Below are positions 4,354 to 7,238 of a stretch of 7,238 bases of DNA, piece after piece. Location of the stretch: NCBI GenBank assembly GCA_965652415.1, contig CBFGVH010000145.1:1-7238 (forward strand), in the 5' to 3' direction. Position 1 is the first letter of the stretch. The number at the start of each line of letters is the position of its first letter. The notes below the pieces were generated by a model, which did not search any database, was not told the origin of the DNA, and saw only the letters and a list, made by a program, of their open reading frames with translations. Both the position numbers and the translations under genes were made by a program. This stretch comes from BQJD01 sp965652415. GTDB taxonomy: Bacteria > Pseudomonadota > Gammaproteobacteria > Arenicellales > CAJQKF01.

Positions 4354-5970
4354 TCACCCGTGGGGCAGCTGCTCCACGACGGGCTGCGCCAGGATCCACA
4401 GGCTGACCATCGTGTAGACGACCATCAGCATCGCCAGCGGATACTGGCTCGCGAGCGCGACGCGGCGGTCGGCAAACCAGCCGTGCGCCGTGCGGTGAGC
4501 GACGTACATGGCGATGACGTGGCCGATGACGATGGCGAGCAGCGCCGTGTACCAGGAAAAGCGCGCGCCCACGAGCGCCGGGTCGGTACGAAATCCCGCG
4601 GTGCCGAACAGGTCCCAGCCGATCCCGAGCGGATCCGAAGCCAGCGGAATCACGAACTGGCCGGCGACCAGCAGGTAATGCAGGTAGTGGGCAAGGTGAT
4701 AGGCGATGGCGATGGGCAGAAGGCTCAGCACGAACAGGCGCGCCAGCGTCCCGGCGCCGGGATCGGCGTCGGGGGCGACGCGGCGCACCACGGCCGACAT
4801 AAGCACGCAGCACGCCGCATAGGCGGCGATGAAAACGAACACGGTGGCGACGAGCCCCGCGGTCATGACCATGTCGGCCCTGGCCCCGGCCGTCGGCTGC
4901 AGCGGGTGGAAGGCGCGGAACATGATCGACTCCCAGAACGGGGTCTCGCGCACGCCGTCGAAAGTGACCACGGCGAGGGCGACGCAAACCAGTACCGCCA
5001 TCGACGCGCTGACGGGCGCGCGCGCCAGCAGGCCCGCGCCCCAGGGACGCACGTTCCACTGCCAGTCACCGGATGCGGCGCACGCGAGGCATGCGTAACA
5101 CTGCACGCAGTCGCCCGGTTCGCGCCGGCAGGCGGGTTCGTGACACGCCCTGCAGCAGGCGGATGAACGCACGCGTACCTCGGTGGGCGCGAAGCGCGCG
5201 AACAGGGCGAACACGAGGCTGAAGACTTCGCCGCGGCCGAGCCAGGTCTCCCGCCCGTACACGAACATCCCGGCGAACGTGAACACGGTATAGGCGATGA
5301 GCAGCGACGCGATCGCCGACGGCGACTCGTTCCGATACCAGATGATCTCCACCCACGAGAACCCGATCAGCAGCACGACCGCGGGCCACACGCCGAGCCA
5401 GCGCGGCACCGGTCGATCGAGCGAAAGCGAACCTCGGCCGCTGACGGCCTTGAAGACTCGCTCGAGCCAGCGGTAAAGGGTCCTGAACGGGTTGATCAGC
5501 GCCCACGCATCGCCCACCAGCGCGCACACGTAGGCGAGTCCGATCCACCCGATGATCCACACCAGCGTCGGCACGATGTTGCGAAACGGGTTCTGCACGC
5601 CGAAGAATCCCGCCGCCAGCACGGTGAGGAACAGGATCACGCCGATCGCCCGGAACAACGCGACGATCAGGGGGTGACCCAGACCGCGGCCGATCGCGGT
5701 CGAGCGCAGGTCGAAGCGCGGGTAGGGACGTTCGAGCGGTGAGCCCGGTGAGCGCCGGGAGGCGACCGCAACCACGATGAACGAAATCGCCACGATGATT
5801 CCGCCGCCGAAGAGAAACAGGTACAGCGGTAGCGGCAGGTCGTAGCGCTGGCCGAATGCGTGCGCGACAGCTTCGCCGCTCGGCGCGAGGGAGCCGACGG
5901 CGGCAAGCGGGAACGCCGGCGCACACCTGCGCGCACCGCGCGGGAGTGGGCCAGCGACTACGCGCCGCAT
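4354..5970 (-). CDS. FedB-like polytopic membrane protein ('fenitrothion hydrolase' family) with eight-cysteine cluster
   Basis: 538 residues from the ATG at 5970; a GTG at 6006 would add 12 Arg/Pro-rich residues, and neither start has a clear Shine-Dalgarno. An N-terminal Arg-rich stretch and apolar segment end in AVAHAFGQRYDLPLPL, where AVA could be a signal-peptidase site. About ten membrane segments follow. In numbering from 6006 they lie roughly at 59-82, 113-136, 146-166, 204-224, 231-250, 332-350, 381-407, 422-447, 483-503 and 521-541. AHAFGQRYDLPLPL, the GDAWALINPFRTL region and RPWGAGLL match what I recall of the family named after FedB, a membrane organophosphate hydrolase of fenitrothion degraders; the natural role of most members is unknown. 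Oddity: eight cysteines at 284-309 (CC-x2-C-x4-C-x6-C-x2-C-x2-C-x2-C). Histidines 437, 440 and 443 lie in a membrane segment. Family call is from memory of motifs, not a search. Confidence 0.7.
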   Translation of the reverse strand: MRRVVAGPLPRGARRCAPAFPLAAVGSLAPSGEAVAHAFGQRYDLPLPLYLFLFGGGIIVAISFIVVAVASRRSPGSPLERPYPRFDLRSTAIGRGLGHPLIVALFRAIGVILFLTVLAAGFFGVQNPFRNIVPTLVWIIGWIGLAYVCALVGDAWALINPFRTLYRWLERVFKAVSGRGSLSLDRPVPRWLGVWPAVVLLIGFSWVEIIWYRNESPSAIASLLIAYTVFTFAGMFVYGRETWLGRGEVFSLVFALFARFAPTEVRVRSSACCRACHEPACRREPGDCVQCYACLACAASGDWQWNVRPWGAGLLARAPVSASMAVLVCVALAVVTFDGVRETPFWESIMFRAFHPLQPTAGARADMVMTAGLVATVFVFIAAYAACCVLMSAVVRRVAPDADPGAGTLARLFVLSLLPIAIAYHLAHYLHYLLVAGQFVIPLASDPLGIGWDLFGTAGFRTDPALVGARFSWYTALLAIVIGHVIAMYVAHRTAHGWFADRRVALASQYPLAMLMVVYTMVSLWILAQPVVEQLPHG

Positions 5971-6010
5971 GGTGCGGCCGCGCGGTCGCGTTCGGGGGGT
6001 GCGCACGAAT

Positions 6011-6061
6011 CGGGACCGTCGCGCGACCGGGCGGGCCGCCGGCCCGCCCGGTCGCGTCCCG
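6011..6061. terminator. Very strong hairpin between the metallohydrolase and FedB-like genes
   Basis: Bases 6022-6056 form a perfect 16-bp stem (inner arm GCGACCGGGCGGGCC) closed by a 3-nt loop at 6038-6040. CGGGA (6011-6015) and TCCCG (6057-6061) can pair outside it, leaving a 6-nt bulge on one side. The stem starts 3-8 nt after the metallohydrolase stop codon. No T-tract follows in the direction of transcription, so it is either a GC-type terminator or a 3'-end-stabilising structure that sets different transcript levels for the two genes. Confidence 0.55.
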
Positions 6062-6063
6062 GA

Positions 6064-7185
6064 TCAGGCACCGAACATGTAGCGGGTACCGACGAAGGAG
6101 GTAACGAGCTTGTCCGGATACTTCTGCGACATGATATACGCGAAGGTGGCGCCGCTGCAGTGCATCGGCACCACGTAGTCCGGGTTCACCTCCGAAACCA
6201 GCGAATCGATGACGCCTTCCACGTAGTCCGGCTCCGCGGGCGCGAGATGGAAGCCGCCCATCACGGCGTGCACCTTCTCGATGCCCGATGCCTTCTGCGC
6301 CTGGCGCACGGAGTTGACGAGGCCGGCGTGCCCGCACGAGGTCATGACCACGAGTCCGCGGTCCTTCACGTGGTACGCGGTGACATGTTCGCCCCAGTGG
6401 GCGTCGAACAGGAAATTGCCCTTGAGTTCCTCTTCCGTGAAGTGCTCGGCGTGCTGCGAACCCGTGCAGCCGTTGGCGCCGATCTCGCCGATCTCCACGA
6501 TCGTGTTCGGCAGCACTTCCTCGCCGCTGGTGCGCTCGATGACGCCGGAGGTGAAGCCGTGGCCGGCGACCACCGCGCCGCTCTCGGCGACCATGATGTC
6601 GACGCCAGCCTCCTCGAGCCCGGCACGGTCGAGAACGCCGAAGCTGGTGCGCTTGCCGCCCGGACCCGAGATCCAGCGCTGGCAGAAGGCGTCATCACCG
6701 CCGATGTACAAGGGCAGGTCCTTCGGCATGCCCGCGCGCCGCTCCTTGAGGAATTCCATCAATCCGCCGAAGTGATCGGAATGGCCGTGACTGACGATCA
6801 GGGCCTCGACCTTGTCGGTCTCGACGCCGAGGACGTTCAGGTTGTTCATGAGCGCGCCGGGCGTCCAGCCGTAGTCGAGCATGGCGTGCTTGACCTCGCC
6901 GCCGCGCTCCGATTCCAGGAACAGCGACAGGCCGTGCTGCGCATGGATCAGCCCGCGCCCGCGCTTGACCTGCATGCTCGCGCGCTCCTCATCCTTGGCG
7001 AGCAGGTCGAAGTAGGCGTCCACGAGCGCCGTGACCGTGAGACGGTCCACGACCGGAACATCGCTGATGCTTGCGTGAACGGGTGAGATGAAACGGGTGG
7101 CCGGGGCGCCCAGCAACACGACGCCGCCAACCGTGGCGCTCCTGCGAAGAAAGTCCCTGCGTGTGAATCCGCTCGGAAAACGCAT
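6064..7185 (-). CDS. Tat-exported metallo-beta-lactamase-fold hydrolase (COG1237-like)
   Basis: 373 residues. The N-terminus has a twin-arginine signal, FTRRDFLRRS (7-16), an apolar stretch GGVVLLGAPATRF and a likely cleavage after PVHA (35-38), so a folded, metal-loaded enzyme is exported to the periplasm. The metal motif H-x-H-x-D-H is S132-HGHSDH-F139 (H133, H135, D137, H138). Further ligand candidates are H286 in SCGHAG, H313 in MGGFHL and H342 in PMHC. The CGHxGLVN...GGFHL...P.HC layout is that of COG1237, annotated as metal-dependent hydrolases related to archaeal dihydropterin synthesis enzymes; the substrate here is unknown. AGGAGG at 7192-7197 is 6 nt before the ATG, so the start is secure. 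It is the first of two minus-strand genes. Confidence 0.9.
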   Translation of the reverse strand: MRFPSGFTRRDFLRRSATVGGVVLLGAPATRFISPVHASISDVPVVDRLTVTALVDAYFDLLAKDEERASMQVKRGRGLIHAQHGLSLFLESERGGEVKHAMLDYGWTPGALMNNLNVLGVETDKVEALIVSHGHSDHFGGLMEFLKERRAGMPKDLPLYIGGDDAFCQRWISGPGGKRTSFGVLDRAGLEEAGVDIMVAESGAVVAGHGFTSGVIERTSGEEVLPNTIVEIGEIGANGCTGSQHAEHFTEEELKGNFLFDAHWGEHVTAYHVKDRGLVVMTSCGHAGLVNSVRQAQKASGIEKVHAVMGGFHLAPAEPDYVEGVIDSLVSEVNPDYVVPMHCSGATFAYIMSQKYPDKLVTSFVGTRYMFGA

Positions 7186-7191
7186 GGCCGA

Positions 7192-7197
7192 CCTCCT
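7192..7197 (-). promoter_or_regulatory. Consensus Shine-Dalgarno AGGAGG of the metallohydrolase gene
   Basis: A full AGGAGG, 6 nt before the ATG at 7185 and clearly the strongest ribosome-binding site in the window. Good expression of this gene is implied. The promoter must lie in or beyond the last 40 bases, where I see nothing clear. Confidence 0.7.
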
Positions 7198-7238
7198 CCA
7201 CGCACGGTGGATGGTTGTTGTGCGAAGCGGCCGGCCCG

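Noticed and set aside
4360..5166. A 268-residue plus-strand frame antisense to the FedB-like gene
   Set aside because: It is rich in Gly, Arg, His, Asp and Gln with no domain, and the opposite strand encodes regular hydrophobic helices with family motifs.
5066..6337. A 423-residue minus-strand frame overlapping the FedB-like and metallohydrolase genes
   Set aside because: It is an out-of-frame shadow, extremely Arg-rich, and crosses the hairpin between two genes with clear family motifs.
5860..7086. A 408-residue plus-strand frame antisense to the metallohydrolase
   Set aside because: Its composition (His/Asp/Val/Arg-rich) mirrors the opposite strand, and it lacks motifs. The minus-strand gene has a Tat signal, HxHxDH and a consensus Shine-Dalgarno.
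1..7238. CRISPR arrays, tRNA/rRNA genes, insertion sequences, toxin-antitoxin or phage-defence genes
   Set aside because: I found no regularly spaced direct repeats, no transposase or integrase motifs, no terminal inverted repeats and no tRNA-like cloverleaf. All sizeable frames are explained by the eight genes or their shadows.

Overview
The window is a GC-rich stretch of bacterial chromosome carrying eight protein-coding genes packed with short gaps. The gene types (a DsrC/TusE-family sulfur-relay homologue, a GFA protein, a COG3837-type cupin, a FedB-like membrane protein and a Tat-exported COG1237-type metallohydrolase) suggest a proteobacterium, perhaps a gammaproteobacterium with a sulfur-related lifestyle. 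That assignment is inference from gene content only. I see no tRNA, rRNA, CRISPR array, insertion sequence or phage gene.

Left part (1-2878): a GFA-family zinc protein on the minus strand runs off the left edge. It is divergent from a two-gene plus-strand unit: a flavin monooxygenase whose motifs resemble plant YUCCA enzymes, then a membrane-anchored nucleoside hydrolase with an altered active site. The shared upstream region holds a small inverted repeat.

Middle part (2928-4331): a minus-strand cupin protein is divergent from a plus-strand pair, a DsrC-like protein keeping only one of the two signature cysteines and a small four-cysteine protein of unknown function. Between the cupin and the DsrC-like gene is a perfect palindrome of the FNR/FixK type (TTGAC-N4-GTCAA), about 41 bp upstream of a plausible start point for the DsrC-like gene and over the -35 of a plausible cupin promoter. 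This is the most informative regulatory signal in the window.

Right part (4354-7185): two minus-strand genes. The Tat-exported metallo-beta-lactamase-fold hydrolase comes first, with a strong Shine-Dalgarno. The polytopic FedB-like ('fenitrothion hydrolase' family) protein follows and carries an eight-cysteine cluster. A near-perfect 16-bp-stem hairpin lies just after the hydrolase stop codon and before the FedB-like gene.

I do not see a single well-defined new system. The best leads are the redox-responsive-looking promoter of the one-cysteine DsrC paralogue, its partner four-cysteine protein, the cysteine cluster in the membrane protein, and the unusual operon of YUCCA-like monooxygenase plus variant nucleoside hydrolase.
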